Shown here: positions 44,916 to 56,974 of the stretch, in pieces
Layout of the letters: each line of letters starts with the position of its first letter
Position numbering within the stretch: position 1 is the first letter of the stretch
DNA from: Coriolopsis trogii
Lineage: Eukaryota > Basidiomycota > Agaricomycetes > Polyporales > Polyporaceae
Assembly (NCBI GenBank): GCA_020543525.1
Contig: JAHYIO010000003.1
Location: 806,001-870,000, forward strand
DNA length: 64,000 nt
Reading direction: 5' to 3'
Notes under the pieces: generated by a model
What the model saw: the letters and a program-made list of their open reading frames with translations, nothing else
What the model was told of the DNA's origin: nothing
Database searches by the model: none
Position numbers and translations under genes: made by a program

Positions 44916-47304
44916 ATGCCTCAGAACAATCTCGCCGGCGTTTCGCCGACTGCCAATGCTCCATCCTCTATTGTCGATTTAGAGACCTTGCTGAAGGACG
45001 ATGCCAAGGTCAAAGTTGCAGGTACGTCAGTAAAACCTCATCCAATGCTGATAACACTGATAGGAGGTTAGGCATTGATGGTGAGGAGAGCCTTCATGGT
45101 CGATGTCCTTGGTCTGACCGATCATGCAGTCGACGGTGTGCTCCGAGGCAAATACATGGTATGTTGAGACAGAATACGTTCAGAAGGCTTGCTAAATTGT
45201 TCCATAATGTGCAGTCGAAAGAGAAGTTTCTGAGTGCAGCAAGCTCCGATGGCTTCAACTTCTGTAGTGTTATCTTGTAGGCTTGTCATCTGTCAGCCCC
45301 CACATCCCCAGACTTATACCTCATTATAGTGGTTGGGACATCCACGACACCGTCTACTCGAGGGAGTTGTTAATTTCTAACAAGGCGAATGGCTACCGTG
45401 ACCTTATCGCTTCCATTGATCTCGCGACATACCGACGGATACCCTGGGAGAACAACGTTCCGTTCTTCCTCGTATCCTTCTTGGATCCAGATACGAAGGA
45501 TCCCATCTGCGCCGATCCTCGTGGTGTCCTCCGTCAAGTCGTCACCAAGGCACAGTCTAAGGGCTGGAAATGCATCGCAGGGTGCGAATACGAGGTGAGC
45601 CTCTGAGCTTAGGATTATATACCGTAGCTTACGCTGTCTACAGTACTTCCAATTCAAAGGTACATATCTCAATGTATAGTGAATGTCAGTTTGATCGACT
45701 CCGTCTGTTATCAGAGACGCCAGAGACGTTAGCGAAGAAGAAGTACACCGATCTGCAGCCCCTCACACCAGGAAGTAAGTCAGCACCTGACTCTCCGTAT
45801 CATTCCGCTAAAGCCGGGTCTGCAGTGCATGGGTACTCCCTCTTGAGGACCCAGATTAACAGCGAATACTTCAACGATCTCTTTGACGAGAGTCTGAAGT
45901 TCCAAATTCCACTCGAGGGACATCGTGAGCACAGCGTCTGTAACAAGAGGCACAGGCTATTGACTCCGATTGCTGCTCGCGCAGATACCGAGACTGGCCC
46001 CGGTGTGTATGAAACAGCACTGGCATATACGGACGCTCTCCGTATGGCGGACAATGCCATTCTATTCAAGTTCCTCGCGAAGAGCGTGGGCATGAAGCGG
46101 GGAGTCGTCCCTAGCTTCATGGCGAAGCCGTGGGGGAACGTGCGTGTGATCCATGGGTATCGCGCAAACGACTGGTCTGACACTTCCCTTATAGCTTCCT
46201 GGTTGTAGCGGGTATGTTCCGTGCAGGAGACGCCTGAAGTACATCACTGACTGCTTGCAGACACATCCACGTCTCCTTGCGCGACGCAAGCGGGAAAAAC
46301 ATCTTTGCCGTCTCAGAAGAGGAACTGAAGACGGGCCGTGCAAACGCACAATACAACGACACGAAGTTCATGAGTCAAGAAGGCGAGTGGTTCCTCGCTG
46401 GCGTGCTCGAAGGCCTTCCCGACGGTACGTCGTACAGCTACCTTACCAAGCCATTGCCCTCACGTCTGAATCGACACTCTAGTGATGCCCATGGTAGCGT
46501 TCCTCCCAGTCCCTCCCTCATAAGTATTGCGAGCTTGACCTCTCCTACAGCTCGTCCCAACGATCAACGGCTACAAACGCCTCGTAGGAGGCGAAGCGTT
46601 CTGGGCGCCCAACGCCGTGACCTACGGCTACGACTCGCGCGCGGCCTCCGTGCGCGTCATCTCCCCGCCGTCAGTGCCCCCATCGGCGACGCGCATGGAG
46701 GTTCGGGTGCCGGGCGCGGACATGAACCCGTACTTTGCGCTCAGCGCCATCTTCGCGCTCGGGCTGCGCGGCATTGAGAAGAAGCTGCCTCTCCCAGGTC
46801 CACCTGTTGGCCAGCTGACGGCCGAGGACAGGAAGGCGGGCAAGGTGCGTGCATGCCATCTGGGCTCTGGACCGGTCCTCTCTGCGTCTGTATGTCAGAT
46901 GGATGGCTGATAGTTTTTTCTTTGCATACACCACATGCTCCTCGCACGACTTGAAACCACCACGTTGTGTGTCATGCGTTCACGATCCCTCACGCACTCC
47001 ACCGCACACCCATGTCCGTACTCCGTACACATAGGTCAAGATGCTGCCGCAGTCCCTCGAGTCTGCGACGGAACGCATGATGCGGCCCGAGAGCATCGCG
47101 CGCGAGGAGGCCGTGTTCGGGAACGACTTTGTTGAACACTACGGCGGGACGAGGCAGCACGAGGTGAAGTTGTGGAACGAGGCGGTGACCAACTGGGAAG
47201 GCACGTCGTCCATTTCCTCGTTCTCTCACTTCATGCTTGTTCAGCTGACAATAATCTCGGCCGATCCTTCTCATGCAGTCGAACGCTATCTCGAACTGGC
47301 ATAA
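44916..47304 (+). CDS. Glutamine synthetase family protein (FluG/lengsin type)
   Basis: Member of the GS-catalytic-fold family found in fungi alongside true GlnA, akin to the FluG C-terminal domain and lengsin; the in vivo reaction is uncertain. After the leader (MPQNNLAGVSPTANAPSSIV) come VDGVLRGKYMSKEKFLSAAS and FGWDIHDTVYS (GS beta-grasp), AGCEYEYFQFK (first metal ligands), then GPGVYETALAYTDALRMADN, KPWGNVSGCSGHIHVSLRDA (the H-x-H motif, spliced), INGYKRLVGGEAFWAPNAVT and RVISPPSVPPSATRMEVRVP followed by GADMNPYFALSAIFA. It ends NWEVERYLELA, typical for this subfamily. The last intron (47201-47278) has a GC donor. DUF3074 converges 215 bp downstream. Confidence 0.9.
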
Positions 47305-47519
47305 TCGGATGGGAATGGGGATTGGGCGTGCATGTATGGTTTCAGGCGGTGGCACCTAGATGAATCTGCGAATCCGACTCTGGCTCGGAAAATGAAATGA
47401 TCAACCACATTGCTGTATATAGATACCAATATGGGAGCATGCAGTTGACAAGGAAGTACAGAGAGCGAGATGGGGTATCCTGTTCATGCACACGGCCCTC
47501 GTGCGTGGATGTGCTCTAT

Positions 47520-48591
47520 TCATGCGACTCCGCCTGTAGCGCCTGGGCCGGAGGCTTCAGCGACAGCAGCATTGGGTGCAGCTTCTGCCTCTGGTGCGGC
47601 AGCATGGACCTCGGCGGTAGCGGCCGCGGGGGCCGCCTCTTCCACGCGCTTCTTGTGCAGCCAGGTGAGAAAGTGCGTAACATCCTGAATGAGGATTCGC
47701 GTGAGTCGACAATTGCGGTCTACGGACGGACATGCGCGTACATTGGATATGGTGCTTGCCATTGAGCTCTCCACGATGAACTGGGGGATGCTGCCCCCGG
47801 GAGTGCTCGAGGTGGCCATACGCCATTCGACCTTGCCGTTCTCGAGCTCTTGGAGGCGTTCGACGCTCACATAGCGGCCCTTGACGCCTTTCTCTTCCAA
47901 CTTCGCCAGCTCTTCGTTGTCGCTGAGGTCGACTGGAATCGAGACTATGATACTGACAATGGATCTCAGCTAACGAGCAGGTATGGAATGGGCCGCACGC
48001 GTGCTTACCCAGTTCTGGGAGAGGAATCGCTCAGCCAAGTCGTCTGGACGACCGTGAAGACGCGAGGCGACACGGGGGGTGGGAAATGGTAGTAGGCCGT
48101 CCATACAGCTTGGGTGGACGAGATTTGCTTGATCAGCGTGACCTTCCTGATTTCGGGCATGTACCTAAGGAGTGCATTGCGATCGTCTCAGTCTTTTCTC
48201 GCTCATGGGGAACGTGTATGAATGTGTGGGATGAGTGAGCGGAGGACGCACCCGAGTTCGTTCTCTGCTTTGTTCTGCCCTAGCTTGCTCCAGAACTCGT
48301 CGAATGTCGCGTCTTCCTTGGTATGCTCGCTAACGCGGCCGTACCAGCCCGCGCCATCCTTGGGGCCCTTGGAACGGTGGAAGGTCTTGACGGTGTTCTT
48401 GTGGTACGCCTTGCCTTGCTTCCAGTTGGCAGTGGAGTCCAAGACTTCGCGTCCTGCCTTGATGATGATATCCTCGGAAGGGATGTCTGTTGGACAGCTT
48501 TGTGTCGGTATGCCGACTAGCAGATAGTGTAGCGGTACGCACCAGATATCTTGAGGGGTGTTATGGACAGATAGAAGTCAAGACCAGACAT
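47520..48591 (-). CDS. DUF3074 START-like domain protein
   Basis: Fungal protein with a START/Bet v1-like lipid-binding fold of unknown ligand. It starts MSGLDFYLSITPLKISDIPS at 48591; exons continue with WKQGKAYHKNTVKTFHRSKG and PKDGAGWYGRVSEHT, FDEFWSKLGQNKAENEL, YMPEIRKVTLIKQISSTQAV and YYHFPPPVSPRVFTVVQTTW. Then follow SIVSIPVDLSDNEELAKLEE, KGVKGRYVSVERLQELENGK and RMATSSTPGGSIPQFIVESS followed by MASTIS. After a last intron DVTHFLTWLHKKR leads to an Ala/Glu-rich low-complexity tail (47520-47640). The whole domain is present and in the expected order. No signal peptide or membrane anchor is seen. Confidence 0.87.
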
Positions 48592-49289
48592 GGTTGTGAT
48601 TGCTATGTCTCTGGTGGAGATGATGGATGAGAGAGGATAGGTCGTCGGTAAGAAAGGCGGATCCGGGTGGGAGAGGGTAACTGGGTGCGAAGCATCTGCA
48701 TCGTGCGACCGATGGATACTAGTACAAGGACCGTGTTGCTATTCTGGGACGCTGCGTTTGCCGTGTCGTTGGTGTGATCGACGGAGAGGCGGTCTTTGTC
48801 GGTGAGCACGGTGTCTGACATGCGCGAGGAGGCGGGCTGATGACGACATGGACGAGGCGGACGGATATCGATGGCGGTTGGATGGCATAGCCAGACTCGC
48901 CTCTCTTCTCTCGACGTCCATCTTCACTGCCTTGCTCTGCTGCACCTGCACGCCTTTGGGACGATCCCGCATCTGCGAAGTCCGTGTCTGGATCACTGGA
49001 CCCTGATACCCCGCCTTGGAATTCTGACAAACACAGCGCGAGCGCGCATGGCCGTGCGGGCGGATGGGTTGACGTATCAGAAGCGGGGAAGAAGGTGAGA
49101 GAGCAGGGAGCAGGCCCGGATGAGCTCGCTGAGGGTCTATGACTCTGTCTGAGCCTTGCACGACCCTATCTGTGACTGCTCGTCAAGCGAGACTAGGACC
49201 CGGCGACCGTTATTAGGGCCCAGCCCTCCAGGCGCCGCCTGCCCCAGACTTCAACTCTCTCTCCGCTTCCCTCGTTCGTCTCGAGGACC
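48592..49289. other. Divergent promoter DUF3074 / F-box gene
   Basis: About 700 bp without a supported gene; open frames here on both strands resemble no family. It contains the promoters of both neighbours. Confidence 0.5.
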
Positions 49290-51170
49290 ATGGCCGCCCT
49301 CTCTGTGCTTCCCCCGCTCGCTCAGCCAGAAGACGACCAATCGCTCGCCAGACTGACCCTCTCTCACCTCCTCAACCCCGACTTGTGGGACCTCCCGGAG
49401 TGGAAGGGACCCCAGTGAGTCGCTTCATCACCCCACTGCCAAGTGTACCGCATTAACACCGTCCCTGTCCCTGTCCTCGTAGTACCGACGACCCCAACAA
49501 CGTCGCGGAAAAGGTACGACTATACACATTCGCTTCGCCTCCATGCTCGAAACTCAGTGCGACTTGTATAGATAGACAGCTTGGACTTCTCTGTTGCACT
49601 CCTCAAACGTTACCGCAATTCCCTCCGTCCAGTGCACAGACTGTCTTCGGACATCCTTGCCCTCATCTTCGTGGAGCTAACGGAAGACCACGAGCATCCT
49701 CTCAACTCGACCTTCGGTTGCTGTTCATGGAGCTATCTTGCTCAAGTCTGCCATCGCTGGAGAGCTATAGCACTCGCTTGCTCCTCCCTATGGACTCAAA
49801 TCAGCACGCGGTATCCCGAGGCTGCCCTCACTTGTCTTGAGCGTTCTGTCGACGCCCCCCTCACGTTCGTTATCGATTCGCGCGTCAGTTCTGACACGGC
49901 CAATCAAGTAGTCGACCGCGTCTTGCCGCACATGAACCGCATGCGCCATCTCTATATCCCTTCGACGCTGCTGCACGACGACAATGGCAACATCTCCCAG
50001 TTGCTGTCAGCAATCATCGACGCGCCCGCACCACAACTAGAGACATTCTACCTCTACCGTGTACGTAGCGATGGCAAGTGTTTTCCCTTGCCTGCCATAT
50101 TCGGAGGCAACACGCCCCGTCTGAGCGTACTCAAGCTCGCGTATTCGTACCCTCAAATCGGCAGCGTCTCCTTCACGAACCTGAAGGAGCTCCACATTCG
50201 AGGCAGGAAACGCGACCTTATCACCATGGAGCTTACCCAGCTCCTGGAGATCCTCGCCGCATGTCCCTTACTCGAGGTGTTCGTGACCGTAAAGGCCCGG
50301 TTCCAGCACACCCAGCCTCTCGAAGAGGAGGACCAGTCACCACGTCATATTCGCCTGGATAACCTCCGGCGTATTGACATTGCACGATGCTCAGGCTCGG
50401 TCGTTACAGACCTGTTGAGTCGGCTCATCATGCCGAACTGTCAACTGCGCGTGAGCGTATGGCTCGAGCGACGGAGCGACTTCCGCTTCATCTTTGGCGT
50501 CCCAGACGCGCTCAGCGAGGGACATCCTCTGCGAGATATCCGCAAACTACAGGTCTCATACCGGAGCGGATCGGGCTCGGTCGTCATCGAAGGCATGACG
50601 GCTGCGCATCCATTCCAAGTTATCGCCACCATCCCACAGGGCAGCGATATCGGGGACATGCCGACGGTCTCCGGTCAGGTCCTGCTGTCGGTGGCGAAGA
50701 CGCTGGATCTGAGCCTGCTAGAGGAGTTCACGATATCGGAGACGTCGTACTACCATCCGCATATCGGATTTTCGAAGGAGGTCTGGCTTCAGGTCCTTGC
50801 CCGGATGCCCCTCCTCCACACGCTCCACATCCGCCTCCAGAACATCACCGAGAGTGGGTTCTGCAGGGTCATCCTGTCCGCGCTCTCGACGCCGGATGAG
50901 CTCACTGGGAGGGTGATCTGCCCGAGTCTGGAGACAATCACCCTCATGGACGACAAGACGTGGTCGTCGCTCCAGTGGTGGAAGTTCGCGAAAGAGCGGC
51001 GCGCAAAGGGCCACCCGCTGAAGCGGCTGTCGCTCTGCCTTCCCCACTACGAGAACGTGGAGGACATGGCGGAGACGGATCTGTCCGACCTGCGCGAGGT
51101 CGTGGAGAACGTGGACCTCGACCCTCCGGAGATCCCACATGTCGACTTTCCCAATACCAACACCTGGTGA
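49290..51170 (+). CDS. F-box protein with C-terminal leucine-rich-type region
   Basis: Likely SCF substrate receptor. Exons 49290-49414, 49483-49513 and 49572-51170 join in frame to 584 aa. The F-box is VHRLSSDILALIFVELTEDH followed by WSYLAQVCHRWRAIALACSS and LWTQIS (about 49640-49800), preceded by the short helix that precedes many basidiomycete F-boxes (IDSLDFSVALLKRYRNSLRP). The rest shows irregular LRR-like spacing (PRLSVLKLAYSYPQIGSVSF; LHIRLQNITESGFCRVILSA; LKRLSLCLPHYENVEDMAET). Such genes are highly multiplied in Agaricomycetes and substrates are unknown. SKP1, the direct partner of F-box motifs, lies only 1.2 kb further on, beyond one small gene. Confidence 0.87.
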
Positions 51171-51379
51171 GATGGACCAGGAGCTTTCGTCGGAATATAT
51201 CCCCTCTCAATCTGCCTGTATGTATAGTTTTCATCTTGTATATGCTCTCGTCTCTCTGTATACCTACTTTGCTAGAAGACACTCGGTGCTGCGTCCACCC
51301 TCATGCTCACGGATTATGATATTAGCTACTACGCGGTGTACGTTACATGGTCTGCAACGGAGATGTCTGGACTATGCGC

Positions 51380-51404
51380 ACGGACGGACGGACGGACGGA
51401 CGGA
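51380..51404. repeat. (CGGA)6 microsatellite
   Basis: Six perfect CGGA units in the short convergent gap between the F-box gene and bL27m, probably within 3' UTR sequence. Confidence 0.9.
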
Positions 51405-51443
51405 GCAGGAGAACAAACGACCAGCCAAGCGGCGTCATCATGG

Positions 51444-52098
51444 TCATGATGATGCTGTTGCCGTAGCTGTTGTTTCCGGTGCTTTGTTGAATGTGTTGAG
51501 GTCGACAAGACCAAAGAACCGGCTGCGTCCGCGCGTTGTTTCATCGCGAGGGAGTTTTTCCCCCTTGTCCAGGACAATACCGACAAATTTGCGGTCTTTG
51601 CGCGCTCCAGGGACCTTGTAGAAACGGACGAAACCTGGGACCGTGGCGTACAATGTATGGTCGCGACCCATTTTGACCTGTGTGGCCTTTCAGACTTCAT
51701 CCCTGACAATAAGGGCTGCATGGGACGTACGTGTTGCCCGGGATGAAAGACAGTGCCGCGTTGACGGACTAGAATGTTTCCGGGGATGACATATTCATCT
51801 GTCCGCAATCCGGAACAGGTGAATGCGCATACAAGGCAACGAGTTTAGGCAGGACACACCGGAGAACTTCTTCACGCCCAAGCGTTTTCCGGGAGATCCA
51901 CCGTGGTTGTTGACCGTGCCACCTGCCCGCTTGGTGGCCGTACGGACGGAGCCGAGACCTGTGTGCGTGGGTGGCCGACTGAGGAGGGAGCGGGGAGGGC
52001 GAGGGCAGAGCCGGGGCTGTGAGTCAAGTACACTCACCTGCTGTCCTAAACGGGTTCCTGAGCACGTCCGCGCACCGCCAGAGAGCTTGGAGCGACAT
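51444..52098 (-). CDS. MRPL27: Mitochondrial large-subunit ribosomal protein bL27m
   Basis: Mitoribosome protein whose N-terminus reaches the peptidyl-transferase centre in bacteria. Exon 1 (from 52098) reads MSLQALWRCADVLRNPFRTA, a likely mitochondrial presequence. After an intron with a GTGAGT donor, RTATKRAGGTVNNHGGSPGK and RLGVKKFSG give the conserved L27 start. Then DEYVIPGNILVRQRGTVFHP and GQH are followed by KMGRDHTLYATVPGFVRFYK. A C-terminal extension (DRKFVGIVLDKGEKLPRDET ... ATATASS), typical of fungal MRP7-type L27, ends at 51444. Three introns are implied. The assignment is certain from the GSPGKRLGVK and GNILVRQRGT-x-FHPG motifs. It is convergent with the F-box gene and divergent from SKP1. 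Confidence 0.95.
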
Positions 52099-52418
52099 GG
52101 TGTTTTGGGAAAGGGCCGCCGGGGTAAAGCGTGATTGGTGGGATGCGGCGTCGGACAAAAGGGCGGGAGCGTGCAGACAACAAAGTCAAGAGTCAGGCCG
52201 AAGCAAAAGACAAGTGCGCTGACTCTGGGTGGCAGGTCAAGTCAAGCGCGCAGGCGCATTGGCGTCAAGGTGCAACGCCGGTGCGCGCTTGTGGTTACAT
52301 AAGCGAATATCTAAAGGCTAAGAACCCGCGCCCTGAGCTCGCAGCGTCCGCACCTGTCCTTCCCTTCATCAACATCCCATCGTCTCCGCCCGTCCGACTA
52401 CAGACCACCAGAGCAGCC
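52099..52418. promoter_or_regulatory. Divergent promoter bL27m / SKP1
   Basis: 320 bp between start codons. No TATA box is evident. A C/T-rich tract (about 52350-52395) lies just before the SKP1 ATG, as is common at fungal transcription starts. Confidence 0.45.
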
Positions 52419-53303
52419 ATGGTACTCCTCGTCACGTCTGATAATGAGCAGTTTGTCGTCGACAAGGAGGTCGCTGAGCGCAGCGTCCTGATCAAGAACA
52501 TGCTCGAGGGTACGTCGCTCGCCACGCCTTCGATCTTGCGGTGTATGCGGTTGCTTATCGTGGCTCGTGGCACTCTTCAGACGTCGGAGAGAGCGACCAG
52601 CCTATCCCGCTCCCGAATGTCTCGTCTAGCGTACTCAAGAAGGTGAGTGGCGGGCGGCGAGGGGCGTTGTTGGCCTCTGTTTTTGTGGCCCTGTGTGAGG
52701 ATTAGCTGACGAGAAGTTTGCGGTGCGTGCGCTACATGCGCTCTCTAGGTTCTCGAGTACTGTGAACACCATCGTGGCGAGCCTTTGCCCGCAGCGGATG
52801 CGGAGCAGAGCCAGGACGAAACTCGCAAGCGGACGACGGACATTAGCGAATGGGACCAGAAGTTCATCACCGTTGATCAGGAGATGCTCTTCGAGATCAT
52901 TCTTGCCGCAAACTACCTCGATATCAAGCCTCTTCTGTCAGTGACTAGCTCTCTTATCCTGCAGTTCTCAAACTGTGGCGCACTATGATCCACTATGCGG
53001 GGGTGCTAACGGTTGATGCTATTTGTGTAGTGATGTCGGCTGCAAGACGGTTGCTAACATGATCAAGGGCAAGACTCCTGAGGAGATCCGGAAGCTCTTC
53101 AACATCGTCAACGACTTCACGCCCGAGGAGGAGGTACGTGTCGTAATCTTTCCTCCTATTTGCGTCCTATCATCTCACAGTTGCACGTGTCTTGTATTGT
53201 AGGCTCAGATCAAGAAGGAAAACGTAAGTCTGACAAGGTGGTTTTGGTTCCTGAGTTCAGACACTGACACGATGCAATACAGGAATGGGCGGAAGACCGC
53301 TAG
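52419..53303 (+). CDS. SKP1: SCF ubiquitin ligase adaptor SKP1
   Basis: Bridges CUL1 to F-box proteins. Six exons are solved: 52419-52509, 52581-52642, 52749-52936, 53031-53133, 53203-53223 and 53283-53303. The BTB/POZ part is [40 protein letters not shown] and [17 protein letters not shown]. The hinge is acidic and then the helical F-box-binding part gives [40 protein letters not shown] and [20 protein letters not shown]. The conserved end FTPEEEAQIKKENEWAEDR is spread over the last three small exons. All landmark residues are present and the length (161 aa) is normal. Identity is certain. Confidence 0.98.
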
Positions 53304-53734
53304 GCTTTCGAACGTCCGAGATGGTGTATTACTCATGATTTTTGTCGTTGCGTTGTCCTGTATATGTTCATCGTTTTCTTTTTGTATTCATATCGCAAAC
53401 GAGAAACTCAATGCCTGACAGCCATTGCTTCATGTTCTCGGCGTATCACAGTGCGATAAGAGAAGGACTGTGAGAGTTGCGCAGGTGGTGCGCTTGGCCA
53501 GACATGGCACGAGTGGATGAGCGCGTGGAAACGCGTCTTGTTGACTGGCATCAGCCCAGATGCGGTGCATGATGCAAATGAGTCACGTCCTCGGCGTGAC
53601 CGCGTCCCTGGTAGGCAGTCAGGTGACTCGCGTCACAGCGTACTCTAGTGCATTGCTCAATCCAAGTACTTAGCACCTTCAGCTTAACTCTCGTTCTTCC
53701 GCAATCTGTCTTCTTACCCTCATCATCCGTCGCT
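53304..53734. other. Intergenic region SKP1 to capping enzyme
   Basis: 430 bp holding the SKP1 3' UTR (AT-rich to about 53400) and the promoter of the next gene. No gene is seen. Confidence 0.5.
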
Positions 53735-55657
53735 ATGCGCCGAATACCTGACCTCCCAGGCAATCCCGTACCCCACAACTCAGACCAGGAGAGATGGCTC
53801 AAGCGACATGTTGCTTTTCTCTGTCAAATGGAACACGAACGGTGTGTGGCGCATCAATATCTTTCCAATGGGCTGCCCACATATCACTCCATACCCAAGA
53901 TTTCCTGGTGCGCAGCCAGTCAGCTTTGCGTCGAAGGACCTGGAGAAGTTGGAGAACGAAGAGTACGTGTCTAAAGTCATGCGTACGTGCGCGATTCCAA
54001 GAATATCCTATTTTCCAGTTTCTGGGTCGCAGAGAAATCAGACGGTATCCGCGTCCTCTTGTTTGTGCATACAGACCTCAACACTGCGGACCAGATGGTC
54101 TACCTCGTGCGTGCGGTAGCTGCTACCTCCACTGTTCACCCCTTCACGACTTTGCGTTCCCGGCCAGATCGACCGCCACAATACCTACCGGCAACTCACC
54201 GGCCTCTACTTCCCGCACCACGAGAACCCACGCATGCCGCTTCGCAGTTCAATCGTCGACGGGGAGCTCGTCGTTGACGTGGACCCCGTCACCAAGCAGG
54301 TTTGTGGATTTCGCCGCCGCCCACCACTGCTCTCGCGCTGACCTGGCCCGGCTGCGCGCGTGCTGCTGCCTTTCCAGGAAACCTTGCGTTATCTAGCATT
54401 TGACTGCCTCGTTGTGGACGACCAGTGCGTGATGACGAAAACGCTTGAAAAACGGTACGGGGTGCGTATCATGTCCCGTTCTTGGTGATGCTCATAAGCC
54501 TCGCAATTGCGTTCGGCTGACATGCGGTTTGCTCGTGCAGCGCTTGCAGCAATGGATGTACAAGCCGTACCAGAAGATGATGAAGGACCATCCGCATATG
54601 GCCATGACCCAGCCCTTTGCGTGCGCGGCTCTCGTTCGTACACGAATTAGCCCTGGCTGACTTCTGTCATCCATTGCCATAGATTCAAAGTGAAAGACGT
54701 CAAGCCTTCGTACCGCGTCGAGGACGTGTTCAACATCGACATCCCCGCTTTGCAGCATGGCAACGACGGGCTCATCTACACATGCGTGAACACGCCGTAC
54801 GCACCTGGAACGGACCCGAACATGTACGCGTCTCGCTTCCTTGCTTCCGATCTCTCCTTCCAGACCGGAGAATGTCACAGCAGGCTGATTGCCGACACCT
54901 AGTCTGAAGTGGAAGCCGCCGTCAGAGAACTCCATTGACTTCAGACTCGTGCTGAGGTTCGCGCCGACGCCAGGGAAGCCCGACACCCCAGATTTCCAGA
55001 CGAAGCCAGTGTTCGAGCTCCACGTCTGGTGTGGCGACGACCGCGGCATCGCACGTTACGAGCCGTTCGACGTCATGTACGTAGAGGATGACGAATGGGA
55101 GAGGTTGGTTCCGTCTCCGTCTCTGTCTTACCTAGTATTCGCTCATCACATTCCTTCGCACAGGTTGAAGGCATCCAACGAGCAGCTCGACGACCGGATC
55201 GTCGAGGTCCACTGGGACACCGAGGGCGAGCATTGGCGCATGATGCGCTTCCGGGACGACAAGCCGAACGGAAACCACAAGTCCGTCGTGGACAACATCA
55301 TCAAGAGCATCGCCGACGGGGTCGAGAGAGACGCGGTACGTCCCTCCCGCTCACTGTCCGTAAGGACCTCGAGCCCAGCGTATTGACCCGCTGTCCACAC
55401 AGCTCCTCGCGCGCTCAAACACCATCCGGAACAACTGGAAAACGCGCCAAGGCGCGCCCCCCGCCCCTCCACAAAAGTCGCACCCACACCCACACCCGCA
55501 CCCGGTGCCGCCGAAACCACAACAGGCCGCACAGCAGCACTCGCAGCCTCCACGGCCGCCCGAAGCCCCCAAAGTCGAGAACCGGTACGCGCGCCTCGCG
55601 CCCTCTCCCTGGAGCAAGGTCGCCGGTCCGGCGATGGTCGCCGGCATATACAGATGA
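53735..55657 (+). CDS. CEG1: mRNA guanylyltransferase (capping enzyme alpha subunit)
   Basis: Transfers GMP from GTP to the 5' diphosphate end of nascent mRNA in the nucleus. It starts MRRIPDLPGNPVPHNSDQER. Nucleotidyltransferase motifs are in order: I, EKSDGIRVLLF with the catalytic Lys at 54036-54038; III, SSIVDGELVVDVD; IIIa, YLAFDCLVVDDQ; IV, GNDGLIYTCVN; V, LKWKPPSENSIDFRL. The OB-fold domain continues through ELHVWCGDDRGIARYEPFD and VEVHWDTEGEHWRMMRFRDD followed by KPNGNHKSVV. The C-terminal tail is Pro/Gln/His-rich, with an alternating His-Pro run (about 55480-55505), and ends at 55657. Introns are short; the first removes the bases between HER and FPGAQP. No triphosphatase domain is fused, as in other fungi. 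Confidence 0.96.
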
Positions 55658-56974
55658 CTCCGCCCCGCCCTCAGAGCCAACGCTCGCGCGTGCACGCTCC
55701 GTGGCGCGCGCTGTTTGTCTGCGCGAGCTGGCGGACTGGCGTGGCGCGCTGTGCTGTGGCCGATCCCTCTCTGCCTCGCAGTCTTGTCGAGGTGCGTGCT
55801 TATGGGACCGACGTGCTGGACGATGGTCGGGCCCAGGGCGCGCCACGTACCGTTGTATGCCAAGACAGATGCCGATGGGGTACGCCCGGAGAGGGGATGG
55901 ACAGGAGGGATGGATGGCTCTGGACGGCGCAGACGACGGACGCTTGCTACGAGGATATGGATTCGAAGAGCCCGTGTTCGCGCGTCGTTGCGGCCACACG
56001 ATCTCTGTATGTGTGTACTATGGTACATCACCGGCTTGCTATGTATGTAGCGTACACAGCGATGCAATTGACCCTCCTCCGCCAAGGGCTTTTCGGACGT
56101 TCGTCAGAGGGTTATCGATGAGGATTGGGGTAGTGTAGAAGGCACCAGAGCACGGTAGAACGTTGGCGGTTGAGCCAACTACAACAGAATAAGGGGGAAG
56201 TTAAGTGTGGGTAGCCGTACGTGAGTACTCGTTAGACGGTATGGGAAAGCAACAACAACGCTAGCTAAGACAGCAAAGCCGAGACGGGAGAGGCGAGAGG
56301 AATGCATATCTAGTCGTTACAGAGGGGTGAGAGAGGATCGGAAACAAGTCAGGCACAATGTGACGCAGCGGCTTGTGAACAAATGAGGCGCATGCGTAAT
56401 CGAGGGGCAATTGGGGGCGTTGGAACACAAGAACCGGTGGCGCATTCGTAGATTCGTCACGTCGTAGGGGCGTCGTGAGGGGCAGGAACGGTCGTACGTG
56501 GCAGGCATGAGACGTAAGGCGTTGTATGAACGATGTTAACGAGAACGATGCGTTGAAGGAAAACCGGGAGTGGGTGTGTGATGAAACAAGATTGCGAGAT
56601 TTTACAGTGTCCTGAGATCAGTGAGATGCGTGCGAGACGACTCGCCTTTTGCGAGCGCCTTAGATGGATGGACGAGAGAGCAGAATGTGAGGGAGAGGAT
56701 GGTGTGTTGATCGTCAAGGAGGTCGGTTGGAAACGGCTCGACTGCGATAGCTAGTCGACCTCGTGTCGTAAAGCAATGACAAGACCCAAACGGAGCCGTG
56801 CAGTGCAACAGGACACAGGTTGCATGAACCTCTGCGGATATTCGTGGGCCCCATGAGATAGGGGTAGTCGTAAAAAGGGATGCCAACACGGATGGGCGTA
56901 TACAATGACGCTTTTCTGCGTCCCCGACGCAAGGAACTTTTCATCGCTCAACGTCCCACAGGCACTGTACTCGT
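55658..56974. other. Convergent intergenic region, no gene seen
   Basis: About 1.3 kb between two genes that converge. Open frames extend from the GC-rich exons on both strands but have no family features. 56150-56950 is more AT-rich and likely 3' UTR or spacer. Confidence 0.5.

Noticed and set aside
55095..56138. 347-codon plus-strand frame after the capping enzyme exons
   Set aside because: Its first half overlaps the last capping-enzyme exons in the wrong frame; the rest lacks any domain.
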